Positions 1 through 8,689 of a stretch of DNA of 64,000 nucleotides are shown piece by piece. A program made the position numbers and the translations under genes. Numbering within the stretch: position 1 is the stretch's first letter; each line of letters opens with the position of its first letter. The DNA comes from Dastarcus helophoroides (lineage: Eukaryota; Arthropoda; Insecta; Coleoptera; Bothrideridae), in assembly GCA_028583605.1 (NCBI GenBank), contig CM053329.1, forward strand, positions 36,455,992-36,519,991. The letters are read 5' to 3'. Under the pieces are notes generated by a model. That model ran no database searches and was not told the DNA's origin. It worked only from the letters and a program-made list of their open reading frames with translations.

Positions 1-1440
1 TTTTTAAATTTCCACAATTTTTTCTAAGCTTCCAGTATATTCTTACAATTTCTCTTTGCAAAATTTTTCAATTTTTCGAAAAATTCAAAATGTCTACAAA
101 TTTTAGGTTTTTTAATTTGTTTTTGGTTTCAATCTATTGTCGAAATTCGACATTTTTTTCTAAAATTTTACCTTTTTTGAAAACTTTCCAAAAAGTCATT
201 TTTTTATCTTTTCATTTTTTCCAATTTTTTTTTGAAATCTCTTCCTTTTTCTCAAGATTTGGCTTATTTTGAAAAATTATTTCTATTTCTCTGAAAAACT
301 TCCACTTTTTTAAAGAATGACACTTTTTTAAGCTTCCAGTTCATTTTTACAATTTTTCTTTTATTTAAAAGTTTCAAGTTTTTAAATTTGTTTTGGATTT
401 TTTCTACAATTTTGCCCTTATTTGAGAACTTTAGACCAATTCATTTTATTTAAATCTCATCATTTTTCCCAATTTTCATTCGAAATCTCTTCCGTTTTCT
501 CAAAACTCGGCTTTTTCTAGAAAATGTTGACCCTTTTTTTAAGTTAAACACTTTTCTCGAACTTTTCTTGGAATTTTCTTTCGAAAGTATTTTACCAATT
601 CTCTCAAAATCCGAATTTATCTGAAAATTTGGAGTTTTTTTTTAATTCGTCTTGTTCTCGAAATTGGAAATTTATTCTGAGAATTTAGCTTTCTCTGAAA
701 AATTGCAATTTTTGATGGAAATTTTGAGCCGTCCTAAACTTTTTCCGTGAAATTCTTCTTAAAATTAGACTCTTTTCTTCTTCACTGAAAACCTTGGAAT
801 TTTTTAGAGTTTGTTCTAAGCTTCCAGTTAATTTTTACAATTTCTCATTTCAAAATTTTACTATACTTTACTTATATATACTTATACTATACTTTTTCAG
901 TTTGGCCTGAGTTTTAATCTATTGTCGAAATTCTACGGTTTTTTTTTTCTAAAATTTTACCTTTTATTGAGAACTTTTGATAAATTCATATTTTTAGAAA
1001 TCTCATCCTTTTTCACAATTTTTTCAAAGTCTTATTCTTTTTCTCATTTTTTTCGAAGTCTCCTTCTTTTTCTTAATTTTTTCGGAATTTCTTTTGCTCA
1101 AAATTTGGCTTTTTCTGGAAATTTCAGCTTTTATTTCGAACTTTGATATTTGCCGCTTCTGTAAATTTAGATTTTTTTTCTCACAAAAAGCATCTGACCT
1201 TTTTTACGAAATTTCAAGGTTACAGAAAATTTACAAATAAAAAAGTAAAAATCATGAGAAAAATACTTTCGACTCTCCAAGTTGGTCTTTTTCTAGAAAT
1301 TTCAAATTTCATGTTTTTTTTTTCAAAATGTTAATACAAATCAATCAAAAATGTTGGAAAAGTACTTGTTGAAATCATAACTTTTTGTTAAAATTTAAGT
1401 AAAGCATAAAAATTCCCGGAAAAGTATTTTTGGAAATTTT
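1..1440 (+). repeat. T-rich fuzzy satellite block
   Basis: Degenerate short words such as TTTTTCTAAAATTTT, TCGAAATTC and ATTTTGAC recur without a strict period. The + strand is heavily T-biased. ORFs here read as runs of F, S and L and are products of composition. A phrase ending in CTTCCAGT followed by TTACAATTTCTC recurs near 25, 330 and 820, so a diverged unit of about 300-490 bp may underlie the block. Confidence 0.75.
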
Positions 1441-1514
1441 GACTTCTGTAGGTCACTTGTTTAATGAGTGTCTGCGTGTCTGTCTACTCTAGCTTTTATT
1501 TATTTATTTTTATA

Positions 1515-1567
1515 AGGAGATTTAAAGAGCCGCATGCCGCTCGTGAGCCGCGGTTCGCCGACCCCTG
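1515..1567. mobile_element. hAT-like transposon terminus (one end only)
   Basis: The segment ends in GTTCGCCGACCCCTG, which reversed reads CAGGGGTCGGCGAAC, followed inward by GCGGCTC/GAGCCGC repeats. This is the usual look of hAT-superfamily ends. CTATAAAG follows immediately and would be the 8-bp target duplication, but no partner end preceded by CTATAAAG is visible to the left. It is therefore a truncated copy or its left end lies outside the window. The family call is from memory of hAT termini. Confidence 0.55.
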
Positions 1568-1575
1568 CTATAAAG

Positions 1576-1871
1576 GATGGTTCTTGGCGTCTTCATTACG
1601 GAGATTGACTCGTTATAAAAATTAATTCCTAAACGCCTATTGCTTTTTTTTTATAAAATTGGTTAAATAAAATAAGCACCTAAGGACATTGTAAAGGCTA
1701 CAACGCCAACTAGTGGCTCTGGTACTGAATTTTGTTTTCATTTTTATTTCCGAAAGGTATGGTACATCACTGTCATATTTTATTTTAGGACTGTTTATAG
1801 GTCCTTAATTGACTTACAATAATAAAATAGCCCGTGTTTCTTTATTCTATGAAGAGTGGAGCAGGGTGCAT
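1576..1871. other. no gene seen
   Basis: Ordinary AT-rich sequence between two hAT-type insertions. No open frame, hairpin or repeat seen. Confidence 0.5.
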
Positions 1872-1879
1872 GCCATGTT

Positions 1880-2500
1880 CAGTGGCGGCGCAAGGCCTAA
1901 ACTTAATGTGGGCGAGGTATATTTCGCGAGGCCCTCTGATGGTGCAAGAAGAAGGTAATATAAAATAAAAAATCACTTGAAACTAAACAGATTTTTTACT
2001 CATCAAGAAGCAAACCTAAATTTTGACTTATACCTCTTTGGAACATTAAACACAAATGAAAAAACAATAAGGAAAAATTAAAGAAACAGAAATTTTTTAC
2101 TTTTGGTTTTACTGAACTCCTTAATGATTGGTTCGTAATTTATTTTAGATACTATATCTGCTTCAATGACCCAATAAGGTTGGAAGTCATTGCTCTCACC
2201 TACTTGCAGGACTGTGTGTAAATCCTGACAGCTTTTCAGTATTTTTTAATTTTATAACATAATATAGTTTATCAGAAATATCGATTATTTCATTCACATT
2301 CATTTCGTGCGTCGAAGAATGAACTATGTTTAAGTTGAGAATTAATCGTAATGTAGTTATTATAAAAAGAAACCTTGTGGCGTGTAATTTTGGATTTTCC
2401 ATAATTTTTTAAATTTATTTTGGACTGTGAAGCGCGAGGCCCTTTGCACCGCGAGGACGTAGGCGGTGGCCCACATCGCCCACGTCTTACGCCGCCTCTG
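1880..2500. mobile_element. non-autonomous hAT-like element with target-site duplication
   Basis: The left end reads CAGTGGCGGCGCAAGGC. The right end, reversed, reads CAGAGGCGGCGTAAGAC, giving a terminal inverted repeat of about 17 bp with few mismatches. Flanking the termini are GCCATGTT (1872-1879) and GCCATGTC (2501-2508), an 8-bp duplication with one difference, the length expected for hAT. A subterminal GCGAGGCCCT occurs near both ends (in direct orientation). The interior of about 500 bp is AT-rich; its minus-strand frames (68 and 100 codons) match nothing I recognise, so there is no sign of a transposase. It is a MITE-like or internally deleted copy. Confidence 0.75.
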
Positions 2501-2529
2501 GCCATGTCACCCCTTTGTATAATGTATTT

Positions 2530-2810
2530 TAGGGTATATATTTTTCCGCTTTTCTTCTCTAAATTTTTATTTTTAAATGAATTTTTTTTCAAGTTTAGCC
2601 TTTTTTTAAATTCGATTCTTTCTTAAATTTTCCAACATTTAATCTTCTGCTCGAGATTTGGCTTTCTCTGTGAAATATTGACTTTTTCTAAGGTGCCACT
2701 TTTTTTCAAAATTCTTCAAAAATGTTTCCAGAGTTTAAATTTCGCAATTTTCCCAAAATTGTAATTTTTGTGAAAATGTTGATTTATTTTCAAAATTCTA
2801 TTCTCTGGAA
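2530..2810 (+). repeat. T-rich fuzzy satellite block
   Basis: Same TTTTTCAAAATTC-type words as at 1-1440. It begins directly after the hAT-like element, suggesting that element landed at or near the edge of a block. Confidence 0.6.
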
Positions 2811-3100
2811 CTAGTGTTTGCCAATCCTTATTTGTAAGCGGTACACTTTGGTATTGAGTAAAAAAAGGGCGACGAACATCAAGCGCCTCGATCACCTAAG
2901 AAGGTTTTGACAACAACAAAAAACGTCCAACAAATCTATCCATCTATTTAATAAATCTCTAAGCACTTTTTGGTTTAATGAAATTCATTCACAGTAAAGT
3001 TGACGCTGCATTTTAAGTGGCATTACGTCATTTATAACAATATTCTGAAAAAAAAAACTGTTCATTTCTTCGAAGGTATCTCTCAACGTAGTATCAACCT
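2811..3100. other. no gene seen
   Basis: Mixed-composition spacer holding a slightly GC-richer stretch near 2868-2900 (GGGCGACGAAC). No supported feature. Confidence 0.4.
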
Positions 3101-3106
3101 TTTTTG

Positions 3107-3199
3107 GTCGAACGGACTTGTCTTTGGTTATCTTCAAAAATTGAAATACAAATCTTATCCCTGAAGCCAAGAAAGATTTGTATTTCAATATAAATTTAG
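3107..3199 (-). mobile_element. family B PLE hairpin fragment
   Basis: Starts with the family-B end GTCGAACGGACTTGTCTTTGG and continues ATTGAAATACAAATCTT. After a 16-17 nt loop this is reversed as AGATTTGTATTTCAAT, giving a near-perfect stem of about 16 bp. There is no hammerhead core in this copy. It lies between T-rich satellite blocks. Confidence 0.65.
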
Positions 3200-3540
3200 T
3201 CTTTTTATTTTTCAATTTTTTTAACAGCTGGCTTTTCTACTTTCCTTATAGATGAAATTTTTTGGAAATTTTGACCAATTTTTGAAGATACAACTTGTCA
3301 AAATCCAAGCCAATAAAATATGTTTCTGCTCATTTTGATTTTTTTTTTTCGAAATTCGTTTTTTTATCAGCGAGTCGATGTCTTTTGTTAAGTTTCAAAA
3401 TTTCAAATATATTCTCAAAAATTTACTTTTTTTTTCTATATTCGACTTTGGAACATATTGACGTTTTTAAATTTTCTAGAATTACAAACGTCTCTCTTTC
3501 TTTTGAAATTATGGTATTTTTTTATGTTCAGTCTTATCTA
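3200..3540 (+). repeat. T-rich fuzzy satellite block
   Basis: TTTTT-rich words with GAAATTCG and TTTCAAAATTTC, continuous in style with 1-1440. The open frame here (88 codons from 3295) is a composition effect. Confidence 0.55.
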
Positions 3541-3544
3541 CCAA

Positions 3545-4870
3545 TTCGTCATTTGACGTGAAAACGTTGAGCGCGTTGGATACCTAACTTTGGATAGGAG
3601 CTAAAGTTATGGTTTCGTATGACCATTACGCGCTACCATTACGCGTTAACAACATGCACTAATATTAACAGTATGTGACACGTCTATCAGGGAATTAAAC
3701 TACCATTGGGTTATTTTTCTTTTTAGAGTAAAACACATTAAATAACGTTTCGTTTTGCACTCATTTTTCTCTATTTTCTATTAAAATTAATGATATTATT
3801 GAACATGACATTTCTTTTGTTGATTATAGATACTCGACTTAACGAAAACTTGGGAAGTATTAAAAGACATTTTTTCAGGAGGGCAGTAGCCCAATAGTAC
3901 CCCCTGCACCACCCGCCATTGATGTAGCTTCTTATTTCAGAAAAAAACCATCTTTGTAATAAAAAAAGTGAAGCATTTGGTACCTATTGAACCTATCAAC
4001 ACCTTGCTGAAGCAATAAGTTACTTTTAAGTTAGGATCTCGAGTACAATTTATTATGAAACTAAATTAACATGTCATTAGGTGACATGTGTGAAATTTTC
4101 TTATAGGTTTACAATGACATCGGTATGAGTTATGGTAAGTTATACGCGTTTAATTAATGAGAAAATAAACGTTATGTTTAACGTCGAAATCTATGAATAA
4201 TTCGAATAACGGGGAACTTTTACCAGCGCAGGACAACGTACCTTACCTGAATATGCTTATCTTATACTTACGCCGAAGAATTCTAATCGACTATGAGCCG
4301 CATTATTTGCCTTAAATTGATCATTTATCATCGCATTCCATTAGGGCCATTGTTAAATTGTCTCCCAATCGAAAAAGTACGTTTTTTTTTCCATATTCGC
4401 TCAAGAAGGAATTTGAGGGAGAGTCGTCCTGGCTCTGAACTTTCAATGTTGGCAATCCTTTGAATACCTTGGGAAAACTTAAGACGGATATAAGAAATGT
4501 TGTATCTTTACCTTTATCAAAATGCTGACATTTTATTTGTATTTGTGGATGTGTTTCCTTTGATTTCGTATGCACGCTTATCAATCTACGAGCTTACGTT
4601 TAGACCTATGTCAGAAGCGACCTAACCTCTTTTTTTTTGGCTCAGTGAGTGGGTAATCGGTGATAATTCCAAGTAATATCGTTAAAAAAGTTGAAATATG
4701 TAGCAGGAAATTAGGATATTACAGGTGGCGCGCGTTTTCTTCTGCGTTGATTTTAAAAGATCATGGACATTTCTGAGTCTCTGTTAATGTTCAATTTTCA
4801 GTAGAATATTAATGTGAAATCTTGAACGATGCGAAATATTTTAAAATGAAATTGGTGCAAATATTGTAAA
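3545..4870. other. ordinary-complexity island without a recognised gene
   Basis: Complex sequence lacking the satellite words. The longest frame (4321-4584, minus, 87 codons) has no recognised motif and no upstream or downstream exon partner that I can see. Short tandem echo: GACCATTACGCG is followed by TACCATTACGCG near 3620-3645. Confidence 0.4.
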
Positions 4871-5000
4871 GTGGCTAATGATCAAGAGATGTTTTGTAAT
4901 AATAAGTTTTTAATCTCCCACGTCGAGGGACATTTTTTAAGTCATTATGTTGTTTCTAATGCACAGACCAATAGGTTTAAACATTTATTAGATTCGAAGT

Positions 5001-5058
5001 TTGGAAGCCTAATACCGGTTTCGATCTTGTTAGATCTCGTCAGTTTGGTATATCCAAT
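5001..5058 (-). ncRNA. hammerhead ribozyme (family A), minus-strand arm
   Basis: Mirror copy in the left arm of the palindrome. The minus-strand core CTGACGA is the complement of 5037-5043, GAA the complement of 5020-5022, and stem III the palindrome ACCGGT at 5014-5019. Stem II is GATC/GATC. Helix I has one A-A mismatch (TTAGG against CCAAA), so activity may be weaker than the + strand copy. Confidence 0.7.
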
Positions 5059-5098
5059 TCGAATGCTAACAAATGTTCCGACAAGCTAACATTTCGAA

Positions 5099-5155
5099 TT
5101 GGATATACCAAACTGACGAGATCTAACAAGATCGAAACCGGTATTTGGCTTCCAA
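5099..5155 (+). ncRNA. type I hammerhead ribozyme (family A), intact core
   Basis: All hammerhead parts are visible. Helix I: CCAAA (5108-5112) pairs with TTTGG (5144-5148), with a second stem TTGG (5099-5102)/CCAA (5152-5155) beyond an ATATA/CTT internal loop. The core CTGACGA is at 5113-5119. Stem II: GATC (5120-5123)/GATC (5130-5133) closed by loop TAACAA. GAA is at 5134-5136. Stem III: ACC/GGT at 5137-5142, with no loop of its own. The predicted cleavage is after A5143. Because ACCGGT is self-complementary, stem III would be stable only as a dimer of two RNAs or tandem copies. Hammerheads of this type are known in PLE pseudo-LTRs. Confidence 0.85.
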
Positions 5156-5202
5156 ACTTGGAATCTAATAAATGTTCAGATCCTATTGGTCTGTGCATTA
5201 GA

Positions 5203-5460
5203 ATCCTTGTCTTCTGGGAACTTTTTCCTAGAGAGCAACGGCTTCGCTAGGTGGCAGTGTTTCAACTGTTAGAAGTTCAGCTACCTATGATTCACTTATA
5301 CACGCCTGGAAGGGCTGCATGAATTTGTAGTCTAGGTTGCATTCCTCTTGCATTATGTTATTTGCCAACGAATCACCTATTTCTTCGCATACGCTACAAA
5401 AGTCGCAACGAGCTCTTGTAAGTGTACTGTATCTACTTTAAAAATTAGAGGTTTAAGTTA
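5203..5460 (+). mobile_element. family A PLE leader segment
   Basis: Starts ATCCTTGTCTTCTGG, then AGAGCAACGGCTTCGCTAGG, then AGCTACCTATGATTCAC. The same run follows the pseudo-LTR copies at 7312-7460 and 15618-15760, so it belongs to the element and is not host flank. It probably is the 5' leader between pseudo-LTR and ORF. No intact ORF follows. Confidence 0.6.
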
Positions 5461-5530
5461 TGTTTCAAAGTGTCCATTGTTGGCACATTTTTCGTCAACA
5501 ACTTAACTGGCGACAAAGGTTAGTATGCTC

Positions 5531-5657
5531 CGAAATCAAATAATCCGACTGTTTGAGCACTTAATATTAATTTTGCAAATGCGTCATTATCTAATTTTTC
5601 AAATCAAATAATCCCACTGTTTGGGCATTGACTAATAATTTTGTAAATGCATTATTT
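5531..5657. repeat. tandem duplication of about 65 bp
   Basis: AAATCAAATAATCCGACTG near 5535 is repeated as AAATCAAATAATCCCACTG near 5600, each followed by a related AT-rich tail ending in TTAATTTTT or CTAATTTTT. Confidence 0.6.
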
Positions 5658-5745
5658 AATTTTTTATGATTCCTGTTTTAATTTTGGCGAAACGGACTGG
5701 TCCTTGATTATCTTTAAAAATTAAAACAAGAATCATAAAAAATTA
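5657..5745. mobile_element. family B cap inside an inverted duplication of its flank
   Basis: The 30-base piece at 5685-5714 contains ACGGACTGGTCC and TTGATTATC, the terminal cap of family B. It is flanked by TTAATTTTTTATGATTCCTG... (5657-5685) and its reverse complement (5715-5745), with about one mismatch over 29-31 bp. The flank, not the element, forms the stem. A family-B fragment (TCTCCTGAAACCAAGAAAT) follows at about 5757. Confidence 0.65.
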
Positions 5746-5821
5746 AACAATGACAGGTCTCCTGAAACCAAGAAATATTTAAAAAAAAAGTACAACAATT
5801 TGCAGTTCTAATGGTACATTA

Positions 5822-6051
5822 AATTCGTTTTTGGATTGTTTGAAGGATAAAGTAGAGCAAACGGACAAGTCAGATATTTACCAAATCTCTTATAAAGATT
5901 GTACTCAAAAGTACATCGGGCAGACTATACGATCTCTTAAAATCCGACTGAAGGAGCATTTGGCTCATTTGAGGTACGGAAGATCTGAGAAATGAAGTGT
6001 GGCTCGACATACTTTTAAATTAGATAATAGGATAGATAATAATATTAAACT
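5822..6051 (+). pseudogene. Penelope-like element GIY-YIG endonuclease, broken
   Basis: The frame from 5822 reads SDIYQISYKDCTQKYIGQT, then an RSLKIRLKEHL stretch and an ARHTFKLDN stretch. The spaced IY...YIG pair, the following arginine in RSLKIR and the Glu-His of KEHL are the usual marks of the GIY-YIG nuclease domain that ends many PLE polyproteins, where it nicks the target for reverse transcription. A TGA stop at 5993-5995 interrupts the frame, and a family-B element has inserted after NNIKL (see 6052-6576). The frame resumes beyond that insertion. No reverse-transcriptase motifs were found upstream, so only the 3' end of the PLE is preserved. It is clearly inactive. The family identity is motif-based. 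Confidence 0.75.
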
Positions 6052-6576
6052 TTTTTTGGAACGGACTGGTCCTTGGTTATCTTCCAAAATTGAAATGCAA
6101 ATCTTGTCCCCTGAAATCATGGTAGAAGTAATACTAAAATCAGTTTAGCTGTTATGGAATTATTTTTGAATGAAGAGACAAAACTGTTTACGCACAAATA
6201 ACTTGAAACTGGCTCAACTAATTTTAATGAGATTGTCAGTAAGAGTAGAGCAGTTTCTTAGGCATATTTTAGGTTTGTTACAAAAGTTTAAAATAACTGT
6301 CTTTTATTTAAATAGCATTAAAACAAATTGCATTCTTTTATCAGGTTTATCATTCTTTCTGTCTTTTAGAAGGAAATAAAAATAACCCAAGTTATACTCA
6401 AGAAAATGCTCTCCCTTTTGATAAAATCAGTTTAGCTGTTCTGGAGTTATTATCAAACAAACAGACAAACAGTTACTAGCTCTCTGAAGATGATAGCTTG
6501 GCTATCGAAACGCGTTAGAGCAACCTTTGTTGTGTTCTTTAATCTTTCTTGGTTTCAGGGGACAAGATTTGCATTT
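6052..6576 (-). mobile_element. full family B non-autonomous PLE with 15-bp target duplication
   Basis: The 525-bp insertion is flanked by TAATAATATTAAACT at 6037-6051 and again at 6577-6591. It splits the GIY-YIG frame. The left end has the cap GGAACGGACTGGTCCTTGG followed by AAATGCAAATCTTGTCCCC. The right end has the reverse of that second piece, so the ends form a terminal inverted repeat of about 24 bp plus an unpaired cap. An intact hammerhead precedes the right end. The interior holds a direct repeat, ATCAGTTTAGCTGTT near 6140 and near 6426. There is no ORF of note. The copy at 39766-40320 has the same plan in the opposite orientation. Confidence 0.8.
6479..6521 (+). ncRNA. hammerhead ribozyme (family B), best copy
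   Basis: Helix I: GCTCT (6479-6483) pairs with AGAGC (6517-6521). The core CTGAAGA is at 6484-6490. One extra U (6491) precedes stem II: GATAGC (6492-6497)/GCTATC (6501-6506), loop TTG. GAA is at 6507-6509. Stem III is the palindrome ACGCGT at 6510-6515. Predicted cleavage is after U6516. The extra base between the core A and stem II is a tolerated variation in at least one natural hammerhead (a viroid). As in family A, stem III has no loop and would need a dimer. Confidence 0.8.
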
Positions 6577-6660
6577 TAATAATATTAAACTGTTAAGAGC
6601 AATAAATAAGAATTCTATGTTAAATGCTTGTGAAAGCTGGAGACAACTATAGGCTGGGCC
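6577..6660 (+). pseudogene. C-terminal remainder of the GIY-YIG frame
   Basis: Beyond the insertion the frame continues as NIKLLRAINKNSMLNACESW and then stops. This resembles the tail of PLE endonucleases, where a short helical stretch with an acidic-aromatic pair follows the core. Together with 5822-6051 it is one disrupted gene. Confidence 0.55.
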
Positions 6661-6799
6661 TTTACGCCACTCATTTCTGTTAAAGGTTGATAAATAAGTA
6701 ATTGTGACACTGCGACGTGTATGATTGAAGCGCATGCACGTTCGGATGCGGTCGATCATGCACGATGTGAATATTGTTAGTGTATAAGGGTTAATTTTA
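6661..6799. other. probable PLE 3' flank, nothing certain
   Basis: Complex sequence with the near-palindrome TGCGGTCGATCATGCACG. It lies between the end of the endonuclease frame and another family-B fragment. No gene seen. Confidence 0.3.
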
Positions 6800-6807
6800 G
6801 GATTAGA

Positions 6808-6966
6808 TCTTGCTATCTTCAAAAATTGACATACCAATCTTGTCCACTGAGTGGTGTCTCTCTCAAGATGATAGCTTGGCTATAGAAACGCGTTAAAACA
6901 ACCTTTGTTGTGTTCTTTTTATTCTTTTTTTGGTTTCAAGGGACAAGATTTGTATTTCAATTCCTG
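6808..6966 (+). mobile_element. family B copy with decayed hammerhead
   Basis: Contains TATCTTCAAAAATTGACATA and ATCTTGTCCACTGAG, then a hammerhead-like stretch (core CTCAAGA instead of CTGAAGA, stem II end TAG instead of TCG) and the 3' hairpin half GGTTTCAAGGGACAAG. The core G change should abolish cleavage. Confidence 0.65.
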
Positions 6967-7185
6967 TTTTAATATTTGTCAGATTGGTCAATTATTTTCA
7001 TACACTCAAAATCATTTAATTATTAGAGTTCCTACTATATCTTGTGTCAGATGCAATTATTTTCATATTAGTTTCAAGTACATATAAATACATGTAATTA
7101 TATGGCGAAAATGGGTACAAATGTATTGTTAATTAGTTAGCAATGTTCGTCCTTGTTGGTTTTCCTTTTCTCTACACCTAGTGAC

Positions 7186-7460
7186 TTCTAATGCACAGAC
7201 CAATAGGTGTGAACATTTATTAGATTCGAAGTTTGGAAACCAAAGACCGGTTTCGATCTTGTTAGATCCCTTCAGTTTGGTATATCCAACTCGATTGGTC
7301 TATGCATTAGAATCCTTGTCTTCTGGGAATTTTTTCCTAGAAAGCAACCGCTTCGCTAGATGGCAGTGTTTCAACTATTGGTAGTTTAGCTACCTATGAT
7401 TCACTATACACGCCTGGAGGGCTGCATGAATTTGTGGTCTAGGTTGCATTGCACTTGCCT
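7186..7460. mobile_element. family A pseudo-LTR and leader, collapsed copy
   Basis: Begins TTCTAATGCACAGACCAATA as at 4954, but the palindrome has collapsed: the left arm runs directly into ATTGGTCTATGCATTAG and the leader ATCCTTGTCTTCTGG. On the minus strand the ribozyme core reads CTGAAGG followed by GATC/GATC and GAAACCGGTC; loss of the last core A makes it probably inactive. Confidence 0.7.
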
Positions 7461-8200
7461 AGTGACTTGGTAAGCTCTTGTTGACATATGAAGCTTTAAA
7501 TAGTGTTTATTAGGAGAGTTTGTTGCAACTAGGAGCTCTGTACTAGAGGAAGTGTATGACTCATCTTTCAAAATATGGAATATAATGTTTTCTTCGATTT
7601 CTTACCTTTATTATTCCAATTGCGTGGTGACATGACTGAAACACCTTATAGGTCAAGGATAAGCAAGATGCGGCCCACCTAAGCTCTACTGCTTTACATA
7701 ACAATTTTGCAAAAATAAACATGTGAATCAATTTGACGAAAAAAAAACTTACCATTTGAAAGCAACATATGTTGTTAAAAAACACGAAACATTTTCCATG
7801 CCTGAGATAACAAACTCCTGCAGATGAAAGTAAAAATGCCCAGGAAATTCAAAACTTAATAAACCAATTTGAATCGAGATTTAAAATACTTTGATCCAAA
7901 GAAATTGCTCTTAGTTTTCGCATTTTTTCTTAGCCATTTAATATAGGACACAGAAACAGTTCTAATGACCACAAATGGAATTAATAGATTTACAAAACAA
8001 CACCAATTTGAGGATCAAATTTCACAATAAGGACACTCAAAAATTCTAGTAAAATACCCTATATGATTAGTCAGGTATGCAATGCAAATCATGAAATATT
8101 TTGGACATGAACGCAGGCAGATTTTCTTCAAGGGACGAGCAACAATCATTCTGAAAAATTCATGGACAAAAAAAGATAACCTTGTGGCTTAGTAATATGT
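7461..8200. other. ordinary-complexity spacer, no recognised gene
   Basis: A minus-strand frame at 7561-7785 (74 codons) has no motif I recognise. The sequence passes gradually into the A-rich satellite after about 8200. Confidence 0.35.
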
Positions 8201-8689
8201 ATTTTCACGAAAAACGACAGCACTGGGGAGATCATTTTCAGATTAAAGTTGAAATTTCGAAAAAAGCCCAATCTTAAGAAATAACCTTTCGAAGAACTTT
8301 AAGAAATGTCGAAATTTCGAAGAAGTGGAAATGCAAAAAAGACGAAATTTCCATAAGTCAGTTTTTGTTAAAACGGTGGTAATTTACTGAACAAGTCGAT
8401 TCAGTTAAAAAAAAATGCAAGATTTCAAAATATTCTTTCAAAATTTTTATTTTATTTCAATTTTGCCTAATTTTTAAAAGTTTTCAATAGATCTTTTTCT
8501 TAAAATTTCCTGAAAATATTGTTTCCAGATTTTTAGATGTCTGTTAAAATTTCGATCCAATTTTAAAAATTTTGTAAAAAAGTCTAAATCTTCAGAAAAA
8601 ATTCAATTTAAATGGAAATATCCGGAAACAGGTAATATGGAAATTTGAGATAAAAGGCAAAATTTGGAAAATAAGATGAATTTCGGAGA

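Larger units (their letters stand above)
4955..5202. mobile_element. family A Penelope-like pseudo-LTRs, head to head
   Basis: A palindrome of about 248 bp. It opens with TCTAATGCACAGACC and closes with GGTCTGTGCATTAGA. Each arm (about 108 bp) contains the same ribozyme-bearing block and is separated by a spacer near 5064-5092. Related single or collapsed copies lie at 7186-7311 and 15478-15620, each followed by the same downstream leader. Inverted pairs of pseudo-LTRs are a known arrangement of PLEs. Assignment to PLE rests on the hammerhead fold plus the GIY-YIG frame downstream. Confidence 0.75.

Noticed and set aside
90..272. F-rich open frames in T-rich blocks (also 922-1334, 3295-3561, 24633-25254 and similar)
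   Set aside because: Composition artefacts. TTT and TTC dominate and no start, domain or codon bias supports coding.
2196..2592. Transposase inside the hAT-like element
   Set aside because: The two overlapping minus frames have no DDE, zinc-finger or hAT dimerisation motif.
6849..6892. Active hammerhead at 6849 (also 16861, 28784, 30910 minus and 39821 minus)
   Set aside because: Core bases are changed (CTCAAGA, CTAAAGA, CTATAAA) or stem II/GAA is broken, so these are listed only as decayed copies.
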